From contig NZ_AUEC01000014.1 of NCBI RefSeq assembly GCF_000425785.1, positions 124,001 to 188,000 of the forward strand: a DNA stretch of 64,000 nucleotides. The letters run 5' to 3'. The position numbers and the translations under genes were made by a program. This stretch comes from Pseudomonas taiwanensis DSM 21245. Its GTDB lineage: Bacteria > Pseudomonadota > Gammaproteobacteria > Pseudomonadales > Pseudomonadaceae. This document shows positions 8,569 to 20,600 of this stretch, one piece after another (position 1 is the first letter of the stretch; each line of letters starts with the position of its first letter). The notes under the pieces were generated by a model, which did no database searches, was not told the origin of the DNA, and saw nothing but the letters and a program-made list of their open reading frames with translations.

Positions 8569-9699
8569 ATGGCTAACTCATGGCGCATCAGTGCATTGCG
8601 CGAACGTCACCTGGCGCTCGGTTCGAACCTGGAAGACTGGAACGGCATGGGCACCGCCTGGACCTACGCCAGCGACCTGGCCGACCACCACGAAGCGATC
8701 CGCACCCAAGCAGGACTGATGGACGTGTCGGGCCTGAAAAAGGTGCATTACGTCGGCCCTCACGCCGAAAGCCTGCTGGACTACGCCACGACCCGCGATG
8801 TCAGCAAGCTGTATCCGGGCAAGTCGGTATACGCCTGCATGCTCGACGACGATGGCATGTTCATCGACGATTGCATCATCTACCGCACCGGCCCCAATGC
8901 CTTCATGGTGGTGCATGGCGCCGGTAGCGGCCACGAGATGCTGATCCGCTCGGCCCAGGGGCGTCAGGTCGCGGTATTGTTCGACGACGACCTGCATGAC
9001 CTGTCGCTGCAAGGCCCGCGCGCGGTGGACTTTCTCGCCGAGCATGTACCAGGCATACGCGAGCTTCCCTACTTCCACCACCTGCAGACCCACCTGTTCG
9101 GCCGTCCGGTGATGATCTCGCGTACGGGCTACACCGGCGAACGTGGCTACGAAATCTTCTGCAAGGCCGCTGACGCTCCCATGCTTTGGGACGGCATTCT
9201 TGAGCAGGGCAAGGCCCACGGCATCATCCCTTGCGCGTTCACTGCACTGGACTGGCTGCGGGTGGAGAGCTACCTGCTGTTCTTCCCCTATGACAACTCG
9301 CAGATGTACCCCTTCGCCGATCAGAAAGCCGGCGACACCCTGTGGGAGCTGGGCCTGGACTTCACCGTTTCTCCCGGTAAGCAAGCGTTTCGCGGTGCAG
9401 GCGAGCACCTGCGGCTCAAGGGCAAGGAGCGCTTTCGGATCTTTGGCGTGCTGCTCGAAGGCGCCGTCGCTGCCGAGGCCGGCGACACGCTGTGGCATCA
9501 GGGCCGCCAGGTCGGCGTGATCACCTGCGCGATGTATTCGCGCCTGACCGATCGCTCGATGGCCATCGCCCGCGTCGCCCCCCCTATCGCCGAGCAAGGC
9601 GTGCCGCTGCAGGTACGCGGCAGCCTGCAGGTGAACGCCATCACCCACACGCTGCCATTCGACGACCCGGAAAAGAAAAAACGCACCGCCAAAGGCTGA
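8569..9699 (+). CDS. GcvT-like tetrahydrofolate-binding subunit of amine N-demethylase (delta)
   Basis: A 376-residue aminomethyltransferase-family protein. GcvT motifs include MDVSGLKKVHYVGPHAES, the folate-binding SRTGYTGERGYEIFC and the C-terminal GVITCAMYSR and HTLPFDDP segments. In the known N-demethylase complexes this subunit takes the formaldehyde released at the heme and makes methylene-tetrahydrofolate. The start at 8569 follows GAGAGGAACTGCCC; the frame is open further upstream inside the alpha gene but that extension has no family counterpart. PurU and FolD follow directly, consistent with folate-bound C1 disposal. Confidence 0.9.
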   Translation: MANSWRISALRERHLALGSNLEDWNGMGTAWTYASDLADHHEAIRTQAGLMDVSGLKKVHYVGPHAESLLDYATTRDVSKLYPGKSVYACMLDDDGMFIDDCIIYRTGPNAFMVVHGAGSGHEMLIRSAQGRQVAVLFDDDLHDLSLQGPRAVDFLAEHVPGIRELPYFHHLQTHLFGRPVMISRTGYTGERGYEIFCKAADAPMLWDGILEQGKAHGIIPCAFTALDWLRVESYLLFFPYDNSQMYPFADQKAGDTLWELGLDFTVSPGKQAFRGAGEHLRLKGKERFRIFGVLLEGAVAAEAGDTLWHQGRQVGVITCAMYSRLTDRSMAIARVAPPIAEQGVPLQVRGSLQVNAITHTLPFDDPEKKKRTAKG

Positions 9700-9717
9700 C
9701 CTGTACGGGGACCCCAC

Positions 9718-10572
9718 ATGAGCCACTACCTACTGAAGATCAGCTGCCCCGCCACTTCCGGCATCGTCGCAGCGGTCACCACCTACCTCGCCGGTCGCGC
9801 GTGTTACCTGAGCGAACTGGCCCAGTTCGACGACGAAGTCACTGGACGTTTCTTCATGCGCGCGGTGTTTCGTTTCAACGACGGTGTGAAGGCCGACATC
9901 GAGGCGCTGCGCCAAGGCTTCGAAGATGTTGCCGTGCCTTTTGCCATGGACTGGGAGCTGTTCGAGGGCGACCGCCCCATGCGGGTGCTGCTGATGGTCA
10001 GCAAGTATGACCACTGCCTGGCCGATCTGCTTTATCGGCATCAGAAAGGCGAGATGGACATGCAGGTGACCGCCATCGTATCCAATCACCTCGACCTGCG
10101 ACCAATGGCCGAGCGCGAAGGCATTCGCTTCATCTACCTGCCGGTGACGCGCGACACCAAGGCCCAGCAAGAGGCCGCGCTGCTCAAGCTGGTCGAGGAG
10201 ACGGGTACCGAACTGGTGGTACTCGCCCGCTACATGCAGATTCTTTCCGACGACCTGTGCAAGCAGCTGTCGGGCCGGGCGATCAACATTCATCATTCGT
10301 TCCTGCCGGGCTTCAAGGGAGCCAAACCTTATCACCAGGCCTACGAACGGGGTGTGAAGCTGATTGGCGCCACCGCCCACTACGTCACCAGCGACCTGGA
10401 CGAAGGGCCGATCATCGAGCAGGAAGTACAGCGTGTCGATCATGCCTACCTGCCAGAGGACCTGGTGGCGATCGGAAGGGACACCGAGACCGTCGCCTTG
10501 TCCAAGGCGCTGAAGTACCACCTTGAACACCGCGTGCTGCTCAACGGTGACAAGACGGTGATTTTCCGATGA
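9718..10572 (+). CDS. purU: Formyltetrahydrofolate deformylase
   Basis: A 284-residue PurU with an N-terminal ACT domain (about 5-85) and a C-terminal formyl transferase-type domain. The active-site region [19 protein letters not shown] and the catalytic aspartate in [13 protein letters not shown] are present. It hydrolyses 10-formyl-THF to formate and THF. Here it would be the outlet for methyl carbon from TMA and DMA. The stop overlaps the folD start as ATGA. This is probably a pathway-dedicated copy rather than the housekeeping one. Confidence 0.94.
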   Translation: MSHYLLKISCPATSGIVAAVTTYLAGRACYLSELAQFDDEVTGRFFMRAVFRFNDGVKADIEALRQGFEDVAVPFAMDWELFEGDRPMRVLLMVSKYDHCLADLLYRHQKGEMDMQVTAIVSNHLDLRPMAEREGIRFIYLPVTRDTKAQQEAALLKLVEETGTELVVLARYMQILSDDLCKQLSGRAINIHHSFLPGFKGAKPYHQAYERGVKLIGATAHYVTSDLDEGPIIEQEVQRVDHAYLPEDLVAIGRDTETVALSKALKYHLEHRVLLNGDKTVIFR

Positions 10573-11471
10573 GCGCCGTGACACTGATCGACGGCAAAGC
10601 AGCGGCCGCGCGGGTAATCGCCGAAGTCACAGATGAGGTCAAGGTGTTCAAGGCCAACGGCATCGCCCCCGCGCTGGCCGTGGTGATGGTCGGTGAAGAT
10701 CCGGCCAGCCAGGTCTATGTGCGCAATAAAGTGCGGCGCGCCGAGGAATGTGGCATCCGCTCGCTGGAGTTCGAGTTGCCCTCGCAGTGCCAGGCTGGCC
10801 GCTTGCTGGCCTTGATCGACACGCTGAATGCCGATGCCAGTGTACACGGCATCCTGGTCCAGCTGCCTTTGCCCGCGCACATCGACGAACACCTCGTACT
10901 GCAGGCCATCGCCCCCGTCAAAGACGTCGACGGTTTCCACGCCGCGAATGTCGGAGGCCTCACCCAGGGGCGCGAAGTGCTGACGCCCTGCACGCCTGCC
11001 GGTTGCCTGCGCCTGCTGCAAGACACCTGCGGCGATTTGAGCGGAAAGCACGCCGTGGTGATCGGCCGTTCCAACATCGTCGGCAAACCCATGGCCGCCC
11101 TGCTGCTCAAGGCGCACTGCACGGTAACCGTGGTGCACTCCCGAAGCACCCACCTGCCTGAGCTGTGCCGCCTGGCGGACATCGTCGTTGCCGCTGTCGG
11201 TCGCCCTCGCCTGGTGAAGGGCGACTGGCTCAAGGATGGCGCGGTAGTGATCGACGTCGGCATAAACCGACTCGACGAAGGCGGGCGCGCTCGCCTGGTC
11301 GGTGATGTCGACTTCGACTCCGCCTGCACCCGCGCCGCCGCCATCACGCCAGTCCCCGGCGGCGTCGGTCCCATGACCATCGCTTTGCTGATGAAGAACA
11401 CCCTGGCCGCGGCACGTCTGCAGCATTCAAGCGTCGACCGGTCCCAACCTGCAATGGAGATTCCAGCATGA
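10569..11471 (+). CDS. folD: Bifunctional methylene-THF dehydrogenase / methenyl-THF cyclohydrolase
   Basis: A 300-residue FolD. The catalytic lysine sits in [14 protein letters not shown], the signature PLPAHIDE...DVDGFH is present, and the NADP-binding [14 protein letters not shown] and the terminal [13 protein letters not shown] are clear. It oxidises 5,10-methylene-THF to 10-formyl-THF, linking the GcvT-like demethylase subunits to PurU. Translation is coupled on both sides by 4-bp overlaps (with purU and with tmm). It is likely an extra copy serving amine catabolism. Confidence 0.95.
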   Translation: MSAVTLIDGKAAAARVIAEVTDEVKVFKANGIAPALAVVMVGEDPASQVYVRNKVRRAEECGIRSLEFELPSQCQAGRLLALIDTLNADASVHGILVQLPLPAHIDEHLVLQAIAPVKDVDGFHAANVGGLTQGREVLTPCTPAGCLRLLQDTCGDLSGKHAVVIGRSNIVGKPMAALLLKAHCTVTVVHSRSTHLPELCRLADIVVAAVGRPRLVKGDWLKDGAVVIDVGINRLDEGGRARLVGDVDFDSACTRAAAITPVPGGVGPMTIALLMKNTLAAARLQHSSVDRSQPAMEIPA

Positions 11472-12838
11472 CACAACGCGTCGCCATCATCGGCGCCGGC
11501 CCTTGCGGCCTCGCCCAGTTGCGTGCCTTCCAGTCGGCCCAGGATAAAGGGGCCGCTATCGCTGAACTGGTCTGTTTCGAGAAGCAGTCGGACTGGGGCG
11601 GCATGTGGAACTACACCTGGCGCACCGGGCTGGACCAGCACGGCGAGCCGGTGCACGGGAGCATGTACCGCTACCTGTGGTCCAACGGGCCGAAGGAGTG
11701 CCTGGAGTTCGCCGACTACAGTTTCGATGAACACTTTGGCCGCCCCATGGGCTCCTACCCACCCCGCGAAGTACTGTGGGACTACATCAAGGGCCGGGTC
11801 GAGAAAGCGGGTGTCCGTGGCTACATCCGCTTCGACACCACCGTGCGCAATGTGACCTGGGACCCTTCCACCGGCACCTTCGAAGTCACCGCCCACAGCT
11901 ACCAGGACGACCGGACCTACAGCGAGACCTTCGACTACGTGGTGGTCGCCAGTGGTCACTTCTCCACCCCCAACGTGCCCTACTTCGAAGGTTTCGAACG
12001 CTTCGCCGGACGGGTACTGCATGCCCACGATTTTCGCGACGCGCTGGAGTTCAAGGGCAAGGACGTTCTTATCGTCGGTGGCAGCTATTCGGCTGAAGAC
12101 ATCGGCTCGCAGTGTTTCAAGTACGGTGCGCGCACCATCACCAGTTGCTACCGCAGTGCGCCGATGGGCTACAAGTGGCCGGACAACTGGGAGGAGAAAC
12201 CGCTGCTCACCCACGTCGACGGCCACATGGCGTTCTTTCGCGACGGCAGCAGCAAGCCTGTCGATGCGATCATCCTGTGCACCGGCTACAAGCATCACTT
12301 CCCCTTCCTTGCCGAAGACCTGCGTCTCAAGACCGCCAACCGCCTGTGGCCGCTGAACCTGTACAAGGGTGTGTTCTGGGAGCAGAACCCTAGGCTGATC
12401 TACCTGGGCATGCAGGACCAGTGGTACAGCTTCAACATGTTCGACGCCCAGGCCTGGTATGTGCGCGATGTCATTCTCGAACGCATCGCGCTGCCTGCAC
12501 AAGCGGTCATGCACGCCGAAAACCTCGCCTGGCGCGCGCAAGAGGAGCGCCTGGAAACCGCACAGCAAATGTTCGAATTCCAGGGCGAGTACATACGCCA
12601 GCTGATCGAAGCCACCGACTACCCGAGCTTTGATATCGCCGAGGTCAACCGTACTTTCCTGGCGTGGAAGCACGACAAGTACGAAGACATCATGGGTTAC
12701 CGCGACAAGTGCCATCGCTCGCTCATCACCGGAACCCTCGCCACCCCGCACCACACACCCTGGCTGCAGGCACTGGACGATTCGCTGGCGGCCTACCTGA
12801 CCGACACCACGTTCGACCCGTTGAAAACGGCAAGCTGA
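11468..12838 (+). CDS. tmm: Trimethylamine monooxygenase (FMO family)
   Basis: A 456-residue flavin monooxygenase. It has the FAD motif [12 protein letters not shown] at residues 6-17, the FMO fingerprint [13 protein letters not shown], and the NADPH site [12 protein letters not shown]. Segments such as [29 protein letters not shown] and [16 protein letters not shown] are those of bacterial Tmm enzymes rather than general FMOs. The family oxidises trimethylamine to TMAO with NADPH and O2. It overlaps folD by ATGA and is followed 70 bp later by the TMAO demethylase gene, so product and next enzyme are encoded together. Confidence 0.92.
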   Translation: MTQRVAIIGAGPCGLAQLRAFQSAQDKGAAIAELVCFEKQSDWGGMWNYTWRTGLDQHGEPVHGSMYRYLWSNGPKECLEFADYSFDEHFGRPMGSYPPREVLWDYIKGRVEKAGVRGYIRFDTTVRNVTWDPSTGTFEVTAHSYQDDRTYSETFDYVVVASGHFSTPNVPYFEGFERFAGRVLHAHDFRDALEFKGKDVLIVGGSYSAEDIGSQCFKYGARTITSCYRSAPMGYKWPDNWEEKPLLTHVDGHMAFFRDGSSKPVDAIILCTGYKHHFPFLAEDLRLKTANRLWPLNLYKGVFWEQNPRLIYLGMQDQWYSFNMFDAQAWYVRDVILERIALPAQAVMHAENLAWRAQEERLETAQQMFEFQGEYIRQLIEATDYPSFDIAEVNRTFLAWKHDKYEDIMGYRDKCHRSLITGTLATPHHTPWLQALDDSLAAYLTDTTFDPLKTAS

Positions 12839-12908
12839 CCTCCCCGGATCTGCCCGGGCGCTCACCCACCGGGCAGGCCCTATCCATTGCCCTGAGTGGA
12901 GTCTCGCC

Positions 12909-15254
12909 ATGAACCCTCCTTTGATTTCCAGGCCACGAGAACCGGCCCTGTTTGCCCGTGCGCCCAGCCTCGAACGCCACACCGTCGCCCCCGGTGGACT
13001 GACGGTAGTGGCGTTGGAGCCGGGTGACCGGCTCGACGTGATCGACCTCGAGGGCGACCAGCGCGCCGAGTTGCTGGCCTTCGCCGGCGACGGTCGTGCG
13101 GCGCTGTCGGCCCTAGGCTTGAGCGCCAGCCTGGATGCCAGATTCATCTCCCAGTTGCTCCACGATGGCAGCCGCGGCGCCGCCCATGTCAGCATGGGTC
13201 TGGCGCGGCGTGGCATCGACTACCGCCACCTGCCCTGCGCGGCATCGCTGTGGGAACGCGAAACACCTGCCGGCTTTGGTCGCAGCCTTCGCACCAGCGA
13301 AGCGCTGCTGGTGATCGTCGCCGCGCCGGGTGCACCGGCAGCGGTCGACAGCCAGTTACGCGCGAGCGAACTGCGCCTGCTGATTCACCGCGCCAACCCC
13401 CGCGCGCTTCTCACGCCCCCGCTACCGCCGCCTTTGGGCGAGGTGGTGGACGAGTTCACCATCGCCCCCGGCAATGCGATGGCGTATCGCGTGGCCCGAG
13501 GCCAATACATCCAGGTCCTGGATGTGGCCGGGCGCCAGTGCTCTGACTTCGTAGCCTTCGACCGGAGGGGGCTGGACGAAGGGCGCGAAATAGACCTCGA
13601 CCCCACCGTTACCCGCACCTTGAACGGCAGTGCCTATCCCGGCCCAGGCCTGTTCAGCCGTTTCTACGACCGCAACCTGCAACCGATGCTGGAGGTGGTC
13701 CGCGACACCGTTGGCCGCCACGACACCTTCGCCCTCGCCTGCACGTCACGCTACTACGAAGCCCACGGCTATTTCGGCCATGCCAACTGCAGTGACAATA
13801 TCAGCCGCGCCCTGGCCGGGTTTGGCGTGCAACAGCGTGGTGGCTGGCCTGCGATCAACTTTTTCTTCAACACCGGGGTCGATGCTCACCAGCAACTGAC
13901 CCTCGACGAACCCTGGTCGCGGCCCGGCGACTATGTACTGTTGCGCGCCATGACCGACCTGGTGTGCGCCAGCTCATCCTGCCCCGACGATATCGACCCG
14001 GCCAACGGCTGGCAGCCCACCGATATCCATCTACGCGTGTATAGCGACAAGGAGCGTTTCAGTATCGCCATGGCCAACCGCAAGGCGCCCGACGCCGACC
14101 CCGTATTGACCCGCGAAAGCGGATTCCATCCCTGCACTGCGACACTGACCCGCCAGTTCAGCGACTACCGAGGTGTCTGGACACCCACGCATTACGATGG
14201 CTACGGTGCCATCGAGGAATACCATGGCTGCCGCGACCGGGTGGCGGTGATGGACCTTTCGGCGCTGCGCAAGTTCGAGGTGCTCGGTCCGGACGCCGAA
14301 TCCCTGCTGGACCATTGCCTGACCCGCGACGTGCGCAAGCTGGCGGTCGGTCAAGTGGTGTACTCAGCGATGTGCTACGCGCACGGCGGTATGCTCGACG
14401 ACGGCACCCTGCTGCGCCTGGGCAAGGATGCGTTCCGCTGGATTGGCGGCGAGGACCAGGCCGGCACCTGGTTGCGCGAGCAAGCGCGGAAGCTCGGCAT
14501 GAAGGTGTGGATCAAGAGCGCTTCGGAGCAGATCCATAACGTCGCGGTGCAAGGACCGCTGTCGCGCGAGCTGCTCAAGGACATGATCTGGACGCCCGGA
14601 ACTCAACCGAAGCTGGAGGAGCTCGGCTGGTTCCGCTTTCTGACCGGACGGCTCGACGACTACAACGGCCCGCCACTGATGGTGTCGCGTACCGGCTATA
14701 CCGGCGAGCTGGGTTACGAGGTCTGGTGCCATCCGAGCGACGCACCGCGCGTCTGGCAGCGCCTGTGGCAACTGGGTGAACCGCTGGGATTGGTACCGTT
14801 GGGCCTGCATGCCCTGGACATGCTACGCATCGAAGCCGGGCTTATCTTCGCCGGCTACGAGTTCAGCGACCAGACTGATCCCTTCGAGGCGGGCATCGGC
14901 TTTTGCGTACCGTTGAAGACCAAGCAGGCTGACTTCATCGGTCGGGACGCCTTGCTGCGCCGCGCAGCCAACCCACAACAGCGTCTGGTGGGCTTGGAGC
15001 TGGACGGCAACGAGGTGGCAGCCCATGGCGATTGCGTTTATGACGGCCGTGCACAGGTGGGCATCATCACCAGTGCCACACGCTCGCCGGTGCTGAGCAA
15101 GAACATCGCTTTGTGTCGACTGGACGTTGCCTATGGCGAGCCGGGTACCGAGCTGGAAGTCGGCAAGTTGGACGGCCAGCAGAAGCGTATTCGCGCGATC
15201 GTGGCGTCCAGCACCGTCGCGTATGACCCACAGAAGACGCGCGTGCGCGCCTGA
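12909..15254 (+). CDS. tdm: Trimethylamine N-oxide demethylase (DUF1989-GcvT fusion)
   Basis: A 781-residue two-domain enzyme. The N-terminal half carries the DUF1989 fold with conserved cysteines near residues 278, 294, 353 and 358 (ACTSRYY, HANCSDN, CASSSC), the likely metal site. From about residue 415 the protein is GcvT-like, with the folate signature SRTGYTGELGYEVWC and ATRSPVLSKNIALCRLD. Known Tdm splits TMAO into dimethylamine and formaldehyde and loads the latter on THF. It is the last gene of the run and is followed by a hairpin. GGAGTCTCGCC precedes the start. Confidence 0.92.
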   Translation: MNPPLISRPREPALFARAPSLERHTVAPGGLTVVALEPGDRLDVIDLEGDQRAELLAFAGDGRAALSALGLSASLDARFISQLLHDGSRGAAHVSMGLARRGIDYRHLPCAASLWERETPAGFGRSLRTSEALLVIVAAPGAPAAVDSQLRASELRLLIHRANPRALLTPPLPPPLGEVVDEFTIAPGNAMAYRVARGQYIQVLDVAGRQCSDFVAFDRRGLDEGREIDLDPTVTRTLNGSAYPGPGLFSRFYDRNLQPMLEVVRDTVGRHDTFALACTSRYYEAHGYFGHANCSDNISRALAGFGVQQRGGWPAINFFFNTGVDAHQQLTLDEPWSRPGDYVLLRAMTDLVCASSSCPDDIDPANGWQPTDIHLRVYSDKERFSIAMANRKAPDADPVLTRESGFHPCTATLTRQFSDYRGVWTPTHYDGYGAIEEYHGCRDRVAVMDLSALRKFEVLGPDAESLLDHCLTRDVRKLAVGQVVYSAMCYAHGGMLDDGTLLRLGKDAFRWIGGEDQAGTWLREQARKLGMKVWIKSASEQIHNVAVQGPLSRELLKDMIWTPGTQPKLEELGWFRFLTGRLDDYNGPPLMVSRTGYTGELGYEVWCHPSDAPRVWQRLWQLGEPLGLVPLGLHALDMLRIEAGLIFAGYEFSDQTDPFEAGIGFCVPLKTKQADFIGRDALLRRAANPQQRLVGLELDGNEVAAHGDCVYDGRAQVGIITSATRSPVLSKNIALCRLDVAYGEPGTELEVGKLDGQQKRIRAIVASSTVAYDPQKTRVRA

Positions 15255-15266
15255 TTCGAGAGGTTT

Positions 15267-15285
15267 GGGGCTGCTGCGCAGCCCC
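15267..15285. terminator. Hairpin between convergent tdm and glnK
   Basis: GGGGCTGCTGCGCAGCCCC is a compact GC-rich hairpin 12 bp after tdm and 11 bp from the end of glnK. It is placed to serve both convergent genes. No T run is evident on either strand. Confidence 0.55.
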
Positions 15286-15295
15286 GCATCAACGC

Positions 15296-16965
<1,670 letters not shown>

Positions 16966-17098
16966 GCCTTCTGCCTCCAACCGACGGGAAAATATCCAAC
17001 CCGCTGTCGGGTAACCGGGCTGGATTCGAACCGCAGGAAAGCTCGGTAAGAACGGCGACCAAACTTCCTGTGGTTCAATTTAGTTTCCCAGCAGGCAA

Positions 17099-17114
17099 AG
17101 CAATTGACCTGCCA
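17099..17114 (-). promoter_or_regulatory. Sigma-54 (RpoN) promoter for amtB-glnK
   Basis: On the minus strand the sequence TGGCAGGTCAATTGCT matches the TGGCAC-N5-TTGC pattern, with GG and GC separated by exactly 10 bases. It lies 134 bp upstream of the amtB start. Sigma-54 control of ammonium transporters is well established in Pseudomonas. Confidence 0.72.
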
Positions 17115-17210
17115 ATCCTGCGTATCGTCTACGAAATTGCGCTAACTGCTTGAATTGGAATCTATTTGCTTGGCGGGGTTTGTAACCGTGGGATACGTGA
17201 ACTTGTCAAA

Positions 17211-17227
17211 GCGCCTGTTGTTGGTGC
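17211..17227. promoter_or_regulatory. NtrC-like binding site
   Basis: GCGCCT-N5-TGGTGC matches the dyad consensus GCACCA-N5-TGGTGC at 10 of 12 positions. It is about 100 bp upstream of the sigma-54 promoter, a usual enhancer distance. The rest of the gap to 17632 shows only a hairpin at 17440-17462 (AGAT-T-CCCC with GGGGATCT) and no gene that can be supported. Confidence 0.55.
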
Positions 17228-17632
17228 GCATTCAATTGCTCCGGCCCCGAGAGTGACCGTCATTGATTTCACCCCATGAAGTCGTCTGATCGCCACTCGA
17301 GGGTATTCATCGGTAGTTATCGTGCTCTGCTCCGGCGAATGATGGCCCGACCAGTCGCCGGACTTACTCGGATTACCCTGGGCTGAAGCGAGTCATTCGG
17401 TACGCCTTGCATCCGTCCAACCACCGAAAATGGGCTGTCAGATTCCCCGGTTGTGGGGATCTATACCCATTTTTGACGCTCCATTATTTCGCCAGCATCA
17501 GGCGCCACAAGGTTTTGTTTAACAAAGCATTACTTGAGCAAAGGTTGGCACAGGCGTTGCTCCTGCCCTCTCGACAAGGCAATACGCCATCGATGGCCCC
17601 AGGCCATTTAGCCGCGAGCGAGGCTTTACACC

Positions 17633-20600
17633 ATGAAAAAACAAGCCGTGGTCAGTCCCTGCAACCCTGCGTTCAGGCTGTCATCAGTCACTGCGCTGAT
17701 GCTTGGCCTCGGACTAGCCTCGGCCCTGGCCGCTTCGATGGATGATGTGAGCCAGCCGCCCCCCACGGACGCCTCGGCCTATACCGACCAGCCAGCAGAC
17801 CCTACCCAGGCCTTGCTCAACCTGGACACCATGCCGGAAGCCAACGAAGGTGCTCTTGAACTCAAGGACGGCATGTACGGCGACCGCAACACGGTACGTA
17901 TCGATAACGTGTTGCAGCCTGCCCAGCAGACCTCGCGCAACTACCCGACCAATGGCAAGCCAAGTCCGCTGTTCGGCGCCCAACCCTTCACCCAGCAGTT
18001 ACTGCTGTTCGAGGAATTCGGCCCGGAAAAACTCGACCCTACCTTGCCGCCGCCGACGCTCACTTTTCCGGTCCCCACGCTCGGCCAGGCGCCGGCACAG
18101 GACCCCAACATCGTCGCCCGCAGCAGCCCGAACGGCAACGCCCTGGAAGCCTTCCTCAAGCAGCCAGGCCTGTACCCGTTCCCCACCCAGTATTCGAACA
18201 CCCTCGACCGCAACCCCTGGAAAGCGCAGATCGAGATGTTTCTCAATCGCCAACCGATCGGCTCGCCGGCTGAAGGCCGCCCACCAGGAAAAGGCTGGTC
18301 GCACCAGCGCTGGAACGAGTTCTATCCCCAGGCTGGCTTCAAGACTGCTCAGGCCGGTGCCCGTATCAACCAGGGGCTGCGCGACCGCAAGCAGATGCAC
18401 AATTATGCCGTCGGCGAGTTCGGCCCCGGCGGGCTGTATTACCAGACCTCGGACATCCCTACCACGCTCGGTACCACCAAGGGGATCGACACCCGCTTTC
18501 ATCCCAATTTTCCATTGCAGAACCACAAGTCATTGTGGACCTTCGACGGTACCTTCCCACCGAAACTGCTGATGGTCCGGTATGGGCAGCCCATCATCAT
18601 GCGCCACTACAATGCGCTGCCGATCGACCCGTCGGCCAATGGCGGATTCGGCCTGCACACCATCTCGACCCATGAGCACAATGGTCACTCCCCGGCCGAA
18701 AGCGACGGCTTTGCCAATGCCTACTTCTTCCCCGGCCAGTACTACGACTATCGCTGGCCGATACAGTTGGCGGGCTACGACACCATCAACACCCGCGCCC
18801 AGGACCCACGTGCGGCTTTTCCCTGCTCGCCCGGCGAAACCTTGTTCGTCAACGACGCATCGCCTGGCCTGAAGACCTGCGAAAACGGCAGCATCAAGAT
18901 TCGCGGTGACTGGCGTGAAACCATGAGCACCCACTGGTTCCACGACCACATGATGGATTTCACGGCACAGAACGTCTACAAAGGCAACGCCGTGATGATG
19001 AACTACTACAGCGCCCTGGACCGGGGCAACGAGGCTTTGCAGGACGGCGTCAACCTGCGCTTCCCCAGCGGCTCGGCCATGCCTTGGGGCAACCGTGACT
19101 ACGACATCAACCTGGTAGTGGCCGACAAGGCCTGGGACGACAACGGCCAGTTGTGGTTCAACCCGTTCAACACCGACGGTTTCCTGGGTGACCAGATCCT
19201 CGTCAACTGGCAGTACCAGCCCAAGCTCAAGGTCCGCGCTCGCAGTTATCGCTTCCGTATCCTCAACGGCTCGGTATCTCGCTACTTCAAGTTTGCCGTG
19301 GTGCGTGAAATCGCCGGCACCAGTGGCGAGTTCAAAGGGCCGACCGGCTCGAACATCTCCTACGCGCGGGTGCCGTTCCACATGATCGCCAACGACGGCA
19401 ACATCATGGAACACGCCGTACCCTTCGACGGCACCATGGACCTCAATGGCGACGGCGACCGCCAGGACAACAACGGCATCCTCCCACTGCAAGGCATCGC
19501 CGAACGCTACGACATCATCATCAACTTCGCCAGGAACGGCATCAAGGCCGGTGACAAGCTGTACTTCGTCAATCTGATGGAGCACGAAACCGGCAAGGGC
19601 CCCAAGCAGGCCATTTCGCTGGCCGATGTGCTGTCCGAGAAGTACAAGGCCGTGATCAAGCAGACCAGCAACGGGCCTGAGTGGGACAGGGGCGACCCTG
19701 TGGTCGGCAAGTTCCTGCAACTGCTGGTGCTGCCGTATACCGGCCAAGACGTGAGCATGGACCCTACCGCCTATGAGCCGGCCAAGCCAGGCAAGGCCGA
19801 AGGCCTGAAGATGATCCCGCTGCCGCTGGACCGCAACGCCATCGCCGACCAGGACAAGATCAAGACCGCCCGGCACCGTGAGTTCATCTTCGGCCGATCC
19901 GACGGCACCGATACCAAGCCATGGACCATCAAGACCGATGGTGGCTTCGGTTTCAGCATGGACCCACGGCGCATCACTGCCGCCGCTCAATTGGCCAGCG
20001 AGGCGACCCAGGGCGGCTTCAGCGGCGACGGAACCCTCGAGGTGTGGAAGATCAAGAATGGCGGCAACGGCTGGAGCCACCCGGTACACGTTCACTTCGA
20101 AGAAGGCGTCATTCTCAGTCGCGACGGCAAAGCGCCACCAGAATGGGAAAAATGGGCACGTAAGGACGTTTACCGTATCGGCCCGGACGCCGACTCTTCG
20201 GAAGAGGTGGAAATGGCCATTCGTTTCCGTGAGTTCGCCGGCACCTACATGGAACACTGCCATAACACTCAGCATGAGGACTCCTCGATGCTGCTGCGGT
20301 GGGACATCGAGCATCCGGGCCAGTTCCAGGTGATGCCAACCCCGCTACCCGGTTGGGACGGTGTGCAGTATGTCGCGTCGGTTGGCCTGCCAACCTTCCG
20401 CAACGCAAGCAGCAGCAACGGCGATGACACCAGCAACAAGCCCCCCATGGCAGTGAACGACAGCGCTGCAACCGCGGCTGGTAAGCCTATCGTGCTCAAC
20501 GTCCTGGCCAATGACACCGACCCTGAGGGCAATCTGCCGCTGACGGTGGTCGGCCTGAGCCAGCCCGACTCAGGCAAAGGCTCGGTCAGCACCGATGGCA

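Noticed and set aside
10715..13216. An 833-codon open frame on the minus strand across folD, tmm and tdm
   Set aside because: It is antisense to three clear genes, has no recognisable domain, and GC-rich codon bias makes such frames common.
18530..20314. A 594-codon minus-strand frame inside the multicopper oxidase gene
   Set aside because: The sense strand encodes copper motifs in order; the antisense product is low-complexity (Val/Gly/His rich) with no family features.
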